A program made the translations under genes and the position numbers. The notes under the pieces were generated by a model, which saw only the letters and a program-made list of their open reading frames with translations, ran no database searches and was not told the DNA's origin. Below, in pieces: positions 35,445-42,791 of a stretch of 42,791 nt of DNA. Source of the DNA: Pseudomonadota bacterium (GTDB lineage Bacteria > Myxococcota_A > Polyangia > Polyangiales > JAFGIB01); NCBI GenBank assembly GCA_017881185.1, contig JADGRE010000023.1:1-42791 (forward strand), given 5' to 3'. The first letter of the stretch is position 1. Each line of letters starts with the position of its first letter.

Positions 35445-36730
35445 GCGCTTCCTCCAAGTGCGTGCTGCTCCGCGGCAGGCCCGCCTTGCAGCGCGTGGCG
35501 GCCGGCGAGCTCGCCCAGGCTGGCGACCGCCCGCAAGCGCGCGAGCGCGCGCAACGTGGGCTCACGCAAGCTCGGGTGCAACGCACCAGGCGCATCCACG
35601 TACCGCTCGTAGATGGGTAGACGCGGCCGCAGCGTGAAACCGAGCTGCGCGCAGGTCTCCTCGAGCCGCTGCAGATGCGGCCAAGGGTGGCGCGGATTGA
35701 TGTAGTCGGGCGTGACGGGCGAGATGCCGCCGAAGTCGTTGATGCCTGACGACAGCAAGAGCTGCGTGCGCGCCGGATTCAAGTTCGGCGGTGCTTGCAC
35801 GCTCACTTCCGGTGGCAAGATCAAGCGCGCCATCGCCACCGCGTGCGCCATTTCGGCATCCGGCTGCTCGCTCTGCTGCTCCATCACCACACCGGGTCGC
35901 GGCGTGAAGTTCTGCACGATCACTTCCTGAATGTGGCCATGGCGAAGCTGCGCCTCGCGAATGGCGAGCAGGCTCTCCACGCGCTCGCGTCGCGTCTCGC
36001 CGATGCCGATCAGGATGCCGGTGGTGAACGGAATGGAAAGCTCGCCCGCTTCTTCGATCATCTGCATGCGGCGCGCCGGCCGCTTGTCGGGCGCGCGGTG
36101 ATGCGGCATGCCCTTGTCGCACAGGCGGGGGCTGATGTTCTCGAGCATCAGTCCCAGACTCACGTTCAGCGGCTGCAAGCGCTGCATGTCCTCGCGGCTG
36201 AGCACGCCCGCGTTGGTATGCGGCAGCAGACCGTGTTGCAGCGCCAGCTCGGCACCCCAACACAGGTAGTCGACGGTGCTGTCGTGGCCCAGCACCGAGA
36301 GCGTGTTGCGGTACGCGGAGAACGCGCCCTCCGGCTTGTCGCCGAGGCAGAACAGGGCTTCGACGCAACCCTGCGTGCTGGCGCGAGCGATCCACTGCTG
36401 CAGATCGTCGTGGGTCATCGTCCACTCGCCAGCGTCGCCGGGTGACTTGCGGAACGAGCAGTAGTCGCAGCGGTTGCGACACAAGTTCGTGAGCGGCAGG
36501 AAGACCTTGGGCGAGAAGCTGAGCGTGCGCCCGTGGTGCAGATCGCGCAGCTCGGCTGCCGCCGCCATCAGCTGCGCCAGCGTGGGCAGTGGCATGCCGG
36601 CCGACGGCACCGGTGCTTCCCCGGGCTGCTCGTCAGCCAGCGGCAACACGCCCTGCACTTGCGCAAGCCACAGTGCGTCCTCGTCGCCGAGGGGCTTGCC
36701 ACTTCGAACACGCTCGAGCCAGGGCTGCAT
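35441..36730 (-). CDS. cofG: FO synthase subunit 1 (radical SAM)
   Basis: 429 aa radical-SAM enzyme. C-x3-C-x2-C is at Cys84, Cys88 and Cys91 in NLCRNRCDYCSFRK. PKVFLPLTNLC before it, ALFCLGDKPEG, ENISPRLCDKG, PFTTGILIGIGETRRER and GINDFGGISPVTPDYINP are CofG signatures. It completes the deazaflavin ring of FO from the CofH product. Gene order cofG-cofH with an ATGA overlap is the order of the two domains in actinobacterial FbiC fusions, but here they remain separate as in archaea and cyanobacteria. The first ~45 residues before the core are less conserved, and no clear ribosome site precedes the start. Confidence 0.95.
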   Translation of the reverse strand: MQPWLERVRSGKPLGDEDALWLAQVQGVLPLADEQPGEAPVPSAGMPLPTLAQLMAAAAELRDLHHGRTLSFSPKVFLPLTNLCRNRCDYCSFRKSPGDAGEWTMTHDDLQQWIARASTQGCVEALFCLGDKPEGAFSAYRNTLSVLGHDSTVDYLCWGAELALQHGLLPHTNAGVLSREDMQRLQPLNVSLGLMLENISPRLCDKGMPHHRAPDKRPARRMQMIEEAGELSIPFTTGILIGIGETRRERVESLLAIREAQLRHGHIQEVIVQNFTPRPGVVMEQQSEQPDAEMAHAVAMARLILPPEVSVQAPPNLNPARTQLLLSSGINDFGGISPVTPDYINPRHPWPHLQRLEETCAQLGFTLRPRLPIYERYVDAPGALHPSLREPTLRALARLRAVASLGELAGRHALQGGPAAEQHALGGSA

Positions 36731-36795
36731 GAGGTTTCGCGTTCGCGATGCGCGCCAGCGGAGCTGCTGGCTGGACGACCTTTCCCCACGCGACC

Positions 36796-36805
36796 TGACT
36801 AGTCA
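36796..36805. promoter_or_regulatory. 10-bp palindrome upstream of cofG
   Basis: TGACTAGTCA is perfectly self-complementary and lies 66 bp before the cofG start. TTGACT, read on minus across its edge, looks like a -35, although no good -10 follows at 16-18 bp. A regulatory site for cofGH is possible; the motif is short enough to occur by chance. Confidence 0.25.
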
Positions 36806-36854
36806 AGGCGGCCGTGAGCACGCGCCCGTGGCCGTCTGCCGACAACCACCCACC

Positions 36855-36883
36855 ATGACGCGGTGCGGAGCGTCGGCTAGCAT
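36855..36883 (+). promoter_or_regulatory. Possible promoter for the LDLa lipoprotein gene
   Basis: ATGACG (36855-36860), a 17-bp spacer and TAGCAT (36878-36883) each match the sigma-70 consensus at 4 of 6 positions. The distance to the start codon at 36923 is about 40 bp. Weak, by eye. Confidence 0.3.
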
Positions 36884-36922
36884 GCCAATGGGGCCCGTTC
36901 GAGCGCCCACGAGGTGATTGGC

Positions 36923-38284
36923 ATGCGGCAGACGTCTTGGCTCACGGTCGTACTTGCGCTGCTGGGCAGCGCAGCGCTCACGGGTTGCTTCGGCAAGAAC
37001 AGCAAGAGCACCATCGCCGGCACTGGGACAGGCAGCACCACCGCGGGCGCAGCGCTCGAGCTCACCCGCGCTGTGAGCTTCGCGGGCGGTAGCCTGAAAG
37101 ACAGCCTGCTGCCTCCTGCCAGCGCAAGCGACGTGACGCTCACGCCCGCGCCCGGCGGGCCAGTGCAACCTGGCGATACCGCGTTGCTATCGTTCGATGT
37201 CGATGATCCACGCGCGGGCGACCCAGTCACCACGAGCTTGATCCAGTTCGGCGACACCAGTCAGCACTTCGAAGTGCCGGTCATGGTCGCAGACGCGGGC
37301 GCCGGCGCGGGCAACGGCGGCGACGGCGGAACGCGAGGCGATGCCAGCGCCACCACGCAAACCTTCACGCTGCACTACACCATCGATCCCGACGTGTGCG
37401 TGAAGCTCTGCGACACCACCTTCAAGATCAAGATCGTCGAGGCCGTGAAGCTGAAGGGCGGCAAGATCAGCGCCCACGCGTTCACCACCATCGACCTCGA
37501 CTGCACGAAGCAGGGCGACCATGCGCTGTGCCCGGGTAGCTCGCCAGCAAGCGCGGACGCAGCGGCGCCCAGCAATGCCCCAAAGATGGGCGGAGCAATC
37601 ACCAACGCCTACGGCACACTGCAGACCGAGATCTGCAAGTGCAGCAAGACCGGCAAGGACTCTTCCTGCGCGTTCTCGATGGAGCAGGCCAAGTGCTCGA
37701 TGCTGGCGTTCGACAACCACGCGGCCGACGTGGTGTCCACAGCCGCATGCATCGAGAAATACCTGGGAGACCAGAAAGCCTGCGTCACGGCAGCTGCATG
37801 CGACCCGGTGAAGCTCGCCAAATGCGATTACGTGATCAACTCACGGCGGGCGTCGATGACCAACGCCGACGGCGGCATGCCCGACCCGATCGAGACCCGG
37901 TGCGGCATCTTCCCGAGCACGCTGAAGAACGAGCTCGACAACTGTTCGCCGAACACCAACCAGATGAGCACCTTCCAGTGCGCGACCGGCGAGATTCTCA
38001 CCATCGACAAGCTCTGCAACGGCGTGATGGACTGCAAGGACAACGGCGACGAGTCGAACATCTGCCTCAGCTGCGCCGACGGCAAGTCGACCTACCCAAC
38101 TGCCAAGCAGTGCGACGGCACGCCCGACTGCGCCGACGGCAGCGACGAGGCCACGTGCACCTTCCAGTGCAAGCTCGGCGGGGCGTCGATCTCCGTGAAG
38201 AACGTGTGCGACGGCCTGCCCGATTGCACCGATGCCTCGGACGAAGCCAACTGCAAGGGCGACGCTGGCGTGAAGGCCCCCTGA
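36923..38284 (+). CDS. Lipoprotein with three C-terminal LDL-receptor class A repeats
   Basis: 453 aa from the ATG at 36923, with GAGGTG 6 nt upstream; a GTG at 36914 is in frame but overlaps that site. The signal peptide ends in the lipobox LTGC. The middle (residues ~40-340) is of unknown fold, with an Asp/Gly-rich patch and many paired Cys. From Cys353 there are three consecutive LDLa modules, each six-Cys with the calcium cage D-C-x-D-x-S/G-D-E: MDCKDNGDES, PDCADGSDEATC, PDCTDASDEANC. LDLa repeats are typical of animal receptors and rare in bacteria, where they occur mainly in myxobacteria. Calcium-dependent extracellular protein binding is the likely property. It is divergent from cofG and appears monocistronic; a GC hairpin follows. 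Confidence 0.9.
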   Translation: MRQTSWLTVVLALLGSAALTGCFGKNSKSTIAGTGTGSTTAGAALELTRAVSFAGGSLKDSLLPPASASDVTLTPAPGGPVQPGDTALLSFDVDDPRAGDPVTTSLIQFGDTSQHFEVPVMVADAGAGAGNGGDGGTRGDASATTQTFTLHYTIDPDVCVKLCDTTFKIKIVEAVKLKGGKISAHAFTTIDLDCTKQGDHALCPGSSPASADAAAPSNAPKMGGAITNAYGTLQTEICKCSKTGKDSSCAFSMEQAKCSMLAFDNHAADVVSTAACIEKYLGDQKACVTAAACDPVKLAKCDYVINSRRASMTNADGGMPDPIETRCGIFPSTLKNELDNCSPNTNQMSTFQCATGEILTIDKLCNGVMDCKDNGDESNICLSCADGKSTYPTAKQCDGTPDCADGSDEATCTFQCKLGGASISVKNVCDGLPDCTDASDEANCKGDAGVKAP

Positions 38285-38309
38285 GCCAGGCCGGCTGTGT
38301 GCGGGACCG

Positions 38310-38327
38310 CGGGGCCACGGGGCCCCG
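38310..38327 (+). terminator. GC-rich hairpin after the LDLa lipoprotein gene
   Basis: CGGGGCC (38310-38316), ACGG loop, GGCCCCG (38321-38327): a very stable 7-bp stem beginning 26 bp after the stop. No T-run follows, so termination strength is doubtful. Confidence 0.4.
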
Positions 38328-38418
38328 GGTCTACGCCGGAGGCCCTGCGCCATGTGGACCCGTAGGCTGACGGCCACTCGTGCCCTCGCCGGACCTCCGT
38401 GCTAAGGTCGCGCGCCTT

Positions 38419-39042
38419 ATGCAGCTCCTCCAGTGGCTCATTCACTTCATCCGCGACCCCGCCTACATCGCGCAGCTCGGTTACCCCGTGCTGATGCTGA
38501 TCATCTTCATGGAAACGGGCGCGATGGTGTTCTTCTTGCCTGGCGACTCGCTACTCGTGACCGCCGGTCTGTATGCGGCGACCACGGGCAAGCTGAGCTT
38601 GCTGTGGTTGAACCTGCTGCTCATTCCCTGCGCGATCTGCGGCGACGCGGTCTCGTACCTCGTCGGCTTGAAGGCTGGACCGATGCTGTTCAACCGGCCA
38701 CGCTCGCGCATCTTCCGGCCTGAGCACGCGGCCGCAGCCAAGGCGTTCTACGACCGTCACGGTGGCAAGGCCATCATCATGGCGCGCTTCATGCCCGTGC
38801 TGCGCACCTTCGTCCCCGTGGTCGCCGGCGTGGGCCAGATGCCCTACCGCCGCTTCGCGACCTTCAACGTGATGGGCAACGTCGCGTGGATCTTCTCGAT
38901 GACCTTGCTCGGTTACTTCGTGGGTCAGACGCCGCTCGGCAAGCACATCGAGCTGGTGATCTTGATAGTCATCGCCGCGTCGGTATCGCCCGGCATCATC
39001 GCCTGGCTGCGCTCACGCAAGCCCGCGTCTGCTGCGGAATAG
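38419..39042 (+). CDS. DedA-family (SNARE-associated/VTT domain) membrane protein
   Basis: 207 aa inner-membrane protein from the ATG at 38419 (AAGGT 10 nt upstream). Signature elements of the DedA/VTT fold are present: the re-entrant FFLPGDSLLVTAG, then GDAVSYLVGLKAG, and the second re-entrant block ARFMPVLRTFVPVVAGVGQMP, followed by two C-terminal membrane helices. The Arg in ARFMPVLRTF is the conserved functional residue of the family. DedA proteins move lipids (undecaprenyl phosphate or phospholipids) across the membrane and support envelope stability; which lipid is handled here is not known. It stands alone and converges with the permease gene across 19 bp. Confidence 0.92.
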   Translation: MQLLQWLIHFIRDPAYIAQLGYPVLMLIIFMETGAMVFFLPGDSLLVTAGLYAATTGKLSLLWLNLLLIPCAICGDAVSYLVGLKAGPMLFNRPRSRIFRPEHAAAAKAFYDRHGGKAIIMARFMPVLRTFVPVVAGVGQMPYRRFATFNVMGNVAWIFSMTLLGYFVGQTPLGKHIELVILIVIAASVSPGIIAWLRSRKPASAAE

Positions 39043-39061
39043 CCCGCACTGGCCTGCTTCA

Positions 39062-40552
39062 CTACGGCTGCAAACGGCGCATCACGCTGTGATGCCGGCC
39101 GTAACCGAAGTAGATCACGAAGCCGATCAGCAGCCAGATCACCAGCCGCCACCAGTTCTCCGCCGGCAGCGAGAACATCAGTACCAGGCACGACAGAATG
39201 CCGAGCACCGGCACCACCGGAACCATCGGGCAGCGGAACGGCCGCGGCAGCTCGGGGTGCGTCTTGCGCAGGATCAGCACGGCGCCGCACACGATCACGA
39301 ACGCCAGCAGCGTGCCGATGTTCACGAGCTCCGCGAGAATGCGCAGCGGCAGAAACCCGCCAAGCAGCGCGACGAAACCGCCGGTGAGCATCGACGACTT
39401 CCACGGCGTGCGGAACTTCTCGTGCACGGCGCTGAAGAACTCACGCGGCACAAGGCCATCGCGTGCCATCGCCAGCATCACGCGGGGCTGACTGAGCATG
39501 AGCACGAGCAGCACCGAGGTGATGCCCGCGAGCGCGCCAAGCGAGATCAAGAACTGCGCCCAGGGCATGCCGACCGAAGCGAACGCGCTCGGGATGGGCG
39601 CGTCGATGTCGATCTTGTCGTACGGCACCATGCCGGTGATGACCGCCGACACGGCGATGTAGAGCACGGTGCAGATCAAGAGCGACGAGAGGATGCCGAT
39701 CGGCACGTCGCGCTGCGGGTTCTTGGCTTCTTCCGCGTGCGTGGAAACCGAGTCGAAACCGATGTACGCGAAGAAGATGGTCGCGGCGCCGGCCATCATG
39801 CCCAGCGGCTCGCCACCCTTGCCGGTCTGTCCCATCAGCGTGTGACCGAAGAACGAGATGCCGCCCATGCCGAAGGGCGCGAACGGCCTCCAGTTCGCCG
39901 GGTTCACGTGCGGGATGCCGGCGAAGATCACGAAGAGCACGATGGCCAACTTCAAGATCACCATCGCAGTGTTGAAGTTCGCGCTCTCTTTGATGCCCTT
40001 CACCAGGATCACGGTGACGCCAAGGGCCACCACCACCGCCGGAAGATCCACGATGTGACCGTTCGGAGCGAGTACCCCCGTATGCGGATCATAATCGAAC
40101 GGCGCGCTGCGCAGCACGGCCGGGATGTGCATGCCGAAGAGCCCGATGAAATTCTGGAAGTAGTGCGACCAGCCGTGCGCCACGGTTGCGGAGCCGACCG
40201 CATACTCGAGGATGAGGTCCCAGCCGATGATCCAGGCGAAGAGTTCACCGAGCGTGGCGTAGGCGTAGGTATAGGCCGAGCCGGCCACAGGCACCATTGC
40301 TGCGAACTCCGCGTAACAGAGCGCGGCGAAGATGCAGGTCACGCCAGCGACCACGTACGAGAGCATCAGCGCAGGGCCCGTCTTGTCGTGCGCGGCCACG
40401 CCCGTGAGCACGAAGATGCCGGTGCCGATGATCGCGCCGATGCCGAGGCTGGACAGCGTCACTGGCCCGAGCACGCGGCGCAGGCGGTTTTCGCCCGCCA
40501 TCTCCTCGAGGATGAGCTTGATGGGCTTGCGCGCAAACAGTTGGTTGGCCAT
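39062..40552 (-). CDS. APC-superfamily amino acid permease (cationic amino acid transporter type)
   Basis: 496 aa with about 12-14 membrane helices. The first helix has the substrate-backbone motif GIGAIIGTGIFVLTG typical of APC transporters, and YAEFAAMVPVAGSAYTYAYATLGE is the conserved helix 2-3 region (shown in part). FFAYIGFDSVSTHAEEAKNPQ, with the EEA-x-N-P motif, places it near the CAT/YfnA group of H+-coupled amino-acid carriers. Length is normal. The exact substrate cannot be read from sequence. Start ATG at 40552. No metabolic genes for an amino acid adjoin it. Confidence 0.94.
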   Translation of the reverse strand: MANQLFARKPIKLILEEMAGENRLRRVLGPVTLSSLGIGAIIGTGIFVLTGVAAHDKTGPALMLSYVVAGVTCIFAALCYAEFAAMVPVAGSAYTYAYATLGELFAWIIGWDLILEYAVGSATVAHGWSHYFQNFIGLFGMHIPAVLRSAPFDYDPHTGVLAPNGHIVDLPAVVVALGVTVILVKGIKESANFNTAMVILKLAIVLFVIFAGIPHVNPANWRPFAPFGMGGISFFGHTLMGQTGKGGEPLGMMAGAATIFFAYIGFDSVSTHAEEAKNPQRDVPIGILSSLLICTVLYIAVSAVITGMVPYDKIDIDAPIPSAFASVGMPWAQFLISLGALAGITSVLLVLMLSQPRVMLAMARDGLVPREFFSAVHEKFRTPWKSSMLTGGFVALLGGFLPLRILAELVNIGTLLAFVIVCGAVLILRKTHPELPRPFRCPMVPVVPVLGILSCLVLMFSLPAENWWRLVIWLLIGFVIYFGYGRHHSVMRRLQP

Positions 40553-40615
40553 GGCCGCCCACGTTAGGGGACCTGGACCTGCGCTGGCAAGAACCCTCTG
40601 GAAGCGGTGCCGGCC

Positions 40616-41248
40616 TCAGCCCGCGGTGGCCTTGCGCTGCGCGAGCAGGTTACGCAGCGCGCGCAGCGTCTTGCGGGCGCTCTTGGCGTTCTCTTCGCTG
40701 AGCAAGCTGGCAGGCAACGGCAGGCTCGGATCGACCAGGATCTGAAACGCGACCAGGGTGTGTTGCGCGTCGAGGGCAGTGACTTCCCAGATGGCTTCGA
40801 AGTGGCTGACGTTGCCCTTGAGCATCTTGGCTTCGACCACGCGCGTGCTGCCTTCACCCGGATGCGCGCGCAGCTTGAGCTCGGCCCACAGCGTACGCGC
40901 ACCGTTGAGCACGCTCAGCTGCACGTAGACCAGCGCAGAGGCGTCGCGACGCGACAGCACGCGAGAGGCCTCGAAGTTCGGCAGGAAGGTTTGATAGCCC
41001 GCGTAGTCTTGGACCACGGCGGTGACTTGGTCGACCGGCGTGTCGAGCATCACGACCGCGCGGCCCCACTGCACGCTCAGGCCCGGCGCCGGTTGCATGT
41101 CCGAGTCCATGCCGCCAGCGAGCACCGCGGCGCTCGGGCTTGCACCGCTGCCCGCGTTGGCAACCGCAGGCTGCGCCGCGATCGGCAACGCCAACGCAAG
41201 CACACAAGCCATCACGCGGAAGACTGAAGCGTTGCGCGGCATCGCCAT
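40616..41248 (-). CDS. Exported SRPBCC/START-like lipid-binding protein
   Basis: 210 aa from the ATG at 41248 (AGAGGT just upstream); an in-frame Met 11 codons earlier lacks a site. The signal peptide (VFRVMACVLALALPIAAQPAVA) indicates export. The mature part reads like a helix-grip (SRPBCC, Coq10/START-like) domain: an early strand-helix block VMLDTPVDQVTAVVQDYAGY with LPNFEASRVLSR, then beta strands (VYVQLSVLNGARTLWAELKL, FEAIWEVTAL), and a long C-terminal helix (KSARKTLRALRNLLAQRKA). Such domains bind hydrophobic ligands. The family call is by pattern and the ligand is unknown. It lies 63 bp upstream of the permease gene on the same strand, so they could share a transcript. Confidence 0.72.
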   Translation of the reverse strand: MAMPRNASVFRVMACVLALALPIAAQPAVANAGSGASPSAAVLAGGMDSDMQPAPGLSVQWGRAVVMLDTPVDQVTAVVQDYAGYQTFLPNFEASRVLSRRDASALVYVQLSVLNGARTLWAELKLRAHPGEGSTRVVEAKMLKGNVSHFEAIWEVTALDAQHTLVAFQILVDPSLPLPASLLSEENAKSARKTLRALRNLLAQRKATAG

Positions 41249-41416
41249 GACCTCTGGGCGCTCAAGTGTGGCGCTGTTCAATCGTTACAGCAACAAGCGT
41301 GCCTGTGGGTGCGGCGCCGATCTGCTGCTCGTGATGACACGACGCGCAGGTCGCGCGGCTTGTTCACCGCGCACGGTTTCCCACGCCGCAGGCGCGTGTT
41401 ATCTCGGCCACCCGGC

Positions 41417-42625
41417 ATGAAAGTCGTCGATATCACAGAGTTCTACTCGCAACGCGGCGGCGGCGTGCGCAGCTACCTCACGGCCAAAGCCGAGGCAGCG
41501 CGGGCGCTTGGACACGATCACGTCGTGATCGCGCCCGGACCTGCGGATGCCGATACGGCACTGGGCGAAAGCGGCACAGTGGGCGCTGGCGGCACAGGCA
41601 GCTCACGGCTGCATTCCGTGCGTGGACCTTCGCTGCCGTACGACCCGACCTACCAGTTGCTGTACCGCATCCCCGAGGTGCGAAGGCAGGTGCGCGCCGA
41701 ACGACCCGACGTGCTCGAGCTGCATTCACCGTATCTCGCTGCGCTGGCTGGCTTGTCTGTGCCGCACTCGGGCTTTGGGGTGCGCACCTTCGTGTGGCAT
41801 GCCGATTTCATCGACACCTACCTGCGGCCGCGCCTCTGGCAGCGCTTGCCGGCGCGTGCGACCGACCTGGCGCTTTCGCCGCTGTGGGCGGCGGTGCGTG
41901 GCATCGCTGCACGCTGTGACGCGACGCTGGTCGCCGCGCGCTGGCAACTGGAGAAGCTGCGTAGTCACGGCGTGCCGAACGTGGTGCACGTACCCTTCGG
42001 CGTGGACCGCGAACAGTTCAGCGCGGCGGCCGCCGACCGGACCGAGCGCGCTCGATGGCTCGTGGGTGCGCCCAAAGACGCCAAGTTGCTGGTGGGCATC
42101 GGTCGCTTCGCGGTGGAGAAACAGTGGGACGTGGTGCTCGACGCGTTCATGCAGGTGCGCGAGCGCCACGACGCCGTGCTCGTGCTCTTCGGCGACGGAC
42201 CGGAGCGCGAGGCCCTACAACGCCGTTGTGCAGGTCGCGCCGACGTGCGCTTCGCAGGCTTCGTGTCGGACCGCGCGCAGCTGGCACGTGGCCTCGCGAG
42301 CGCCGACTTGCTCGTGCATGGCTGCCCGTTCGAAACCTTTGGGCTCGGGCTGGCGGAAGCCATGAGCACCGGCCTGCCGGCAGTCGTACCGGATGCAGGC
42401 GGCGCCGCCGAGCTCGTGGATTCCGGCGCCGGCGAGCAGTACCGCGCCGGAGACGCGCAGGCCTGCGCCGCCGCGATCGAGCGGGCGCTGGGCCGCGATC
42501 CTGCGCAACTGCGCGCCGGAGCCTTGCGCAGCGTGGCCGAGCGAGTGCCGAGCGTGCGTGGGCACTTCGAGCAGGTGTTTGGGCTGTATGCAGAGTTGCT
42601 GAAGGCGCGCGGCGAGCACGCCTGA
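41417..42625 (+). CDS. Glycosyltransferase family 4 (GT-B fold)
   Basis: 402 aa. N-terminal acceptor domain begins MKVVDITEFYSQRGGGVRSYL, with the Gly-rich loop typical of GT4. The C-terminal donor domain has VGIGRFAVEKQWDVVLDA, LVLFGDGPEREAL and the E-x7-E donor motif as ETFGLGLAE, followed by GLPAVVPDAGGAAELV. It transfers a sugar from a nucleotide donor with retention, probably to a surface glycan or glycolipid. The DUF2334 deacetylase-like gene follows after 43 bp on the same strand, suggesting a joint envelope-glycan role. The ATG at 41417 is favoured by family alignment; no ribosome site is obvious. Confidence 0.93.
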   Translation: MKVVDITEFYSQRGGGVRSYLTAKAEAARALGHDHVVIAPGPADADTALGESGTVGAGGTGSSRLHSVRGPSLPYDPTYQLLYRIPEVRRQVRAERPDVLELHSPYLAALAGLSVPHSGFGVRTFVWHADFIDTYLRPRLWQRLPARATDLALSPLWAAVRGIAARCDATLVAARWQLEKLRSHGVPNVVHVPFGVDREQFSAAAADRTERARWLVGAPKDAKLLVGIGRFAVEKQWDVVLDAFMQVRERHDAVLVLFGDGPEREALQRRCAGRADVRFAGFVSDRAQLARGLASADLLVHGCPFETFGLGLAEAMSTGLPAVVPDAGGAAELVDSGAGEQYRAGDAQACAAAIERALGRDPAQLRAGALRSVAERVPSVRGHFEQVFGLYAELLKARGEHA

Positions 42626-42668
42626 CTCGACACGAGCAAGCGGCCCCAGAAGCTGCTATCTACGCCGG

Positions 42669-42791
42669 GTGTCGGTGCACGTATCCATCCATGACGTGTC
42701 GCCCGCGTTCGAACGCGAGGTCGAGGACGCGCTCGTATTGTGTCGTGCACGCGGCGCGCGACCGGCATTGCTCGTGGTCCCAGACTTCCAT
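42669..42791 (+). CDS. DUF2334/polysaccharide deacetylase-like protein (5' end only)
   Basis: 41 codons from a GTG at 42669 run off the end of the window. VSIHDVSPAFE is the opening motif of the DUF2334 group of polysaccharide-deacetylase-fold proteins: the Asp of HDVSP binds the metal. LVVPDFH continues the strand and second metal-site region. No ATG is available in frame near the start. It lies 43 bp behind the GT4 gene and is probably co-transcribed. The rest of the protein is unseen. Confidence 0.75.
   Translation, partial: MSVHVSIHDVSPAFEREVEDALVLCRARGARPALLVVPDFH

Noticed and set aside
39089-40567. 492-codon plus-strand frame opposite the amino acid permease
   Set aside because: Asp/Glu/His/Arg-rich mirror of a membrane protein gene with clear APC motifs; no family pattern.

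Overview
The window is GC-rich, densely coding bacterial chromosome with no plasmid, phage, IS or CRISPR signature. Gene content suggests a Myxococcota-like (former Deltaproteobacteria) organism: PEGA-domain and TPR membrane proteins with long Pro/Ala/Ser linkers, many lipoproteins, a PHM-fold lipoprotein, LDL-receptor-A repeats and a homodimeric pyruvate dehydrogenase E1. The taxonomic placement is an inference from gene style; no rRNA is present.

Layout. 1-4.5 kb: ATP-dependent proteolysis cluster, the end of clpP, then clpX and lon, followed by tRNA-Val(UAC). 4.5-8.1 kb: a predicted outer-membrane barrel of unknown function, then a saccharopine-dehydrogenase-family enzyme and an antiquitin-type (ALDH7) aldehyde dehydrogenase, together a likely lysine-catabolic pair. 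8.1-10.1 kb, minus strand: a PEGA-domain membrane protein and, just upstream, a coding remnant resembling the end of a hotdog-fold thioesterase. 10.1-17.0 kb: a polyphosphate locus, with polyP:AMP phosphotransferase (pap) divergent from ppk1-sixA-ppx-CHAD. 17.2-23.2 kb: a lipoprotein fusing a serine beta-lactamase/esterase domain to a NamZ-type (DUF1343) muramidase domain, a SWIM-SNF2 helicase-like ATPase and a guanine deaminase. 23.3-25.4 kb: a PHM-fold lipoprotein that seems to lack its copper ligands, facing an Ala/Pro-rich outer-membrane barrel across a large interrupted palindrome. 25.6-29.7 kb: aceE-aceF, minus strand.

30.0-36.7 kb: a coenzyme F420 locus, comprising npdG (F420:NADP oxidoreductase), cofE-cofD-cofC on plus and cofG-cofH on minus, converging on cofC, with one unrelated TPR gene inserted. 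By family assignment it covers FO synthesis, 2-phospholactate-type side-chain activation and transfer, polyglutamylation and F420 reduction. 36.9-42.8 kb: an LDLa-repeat lipoprotein, a DedA membrane protein, an APC amino-acid permease, an exported SRPBCC-like protein, a GT4 glycosyltransferase and the start of a DUF2334 polysaccharide-deacetylase-like gene.

The most notable items are the F420 locus in a proteobacterium-like background, an intrinsic terminator in the leader of npdG, the beta-lactamase/NamZ fusion, the compact polyphosphate module, the ligand-less PHM-fold lipoprotein, the LDLa lipoprotein, and the 92-bp interrupted palindrome between convergent genes.
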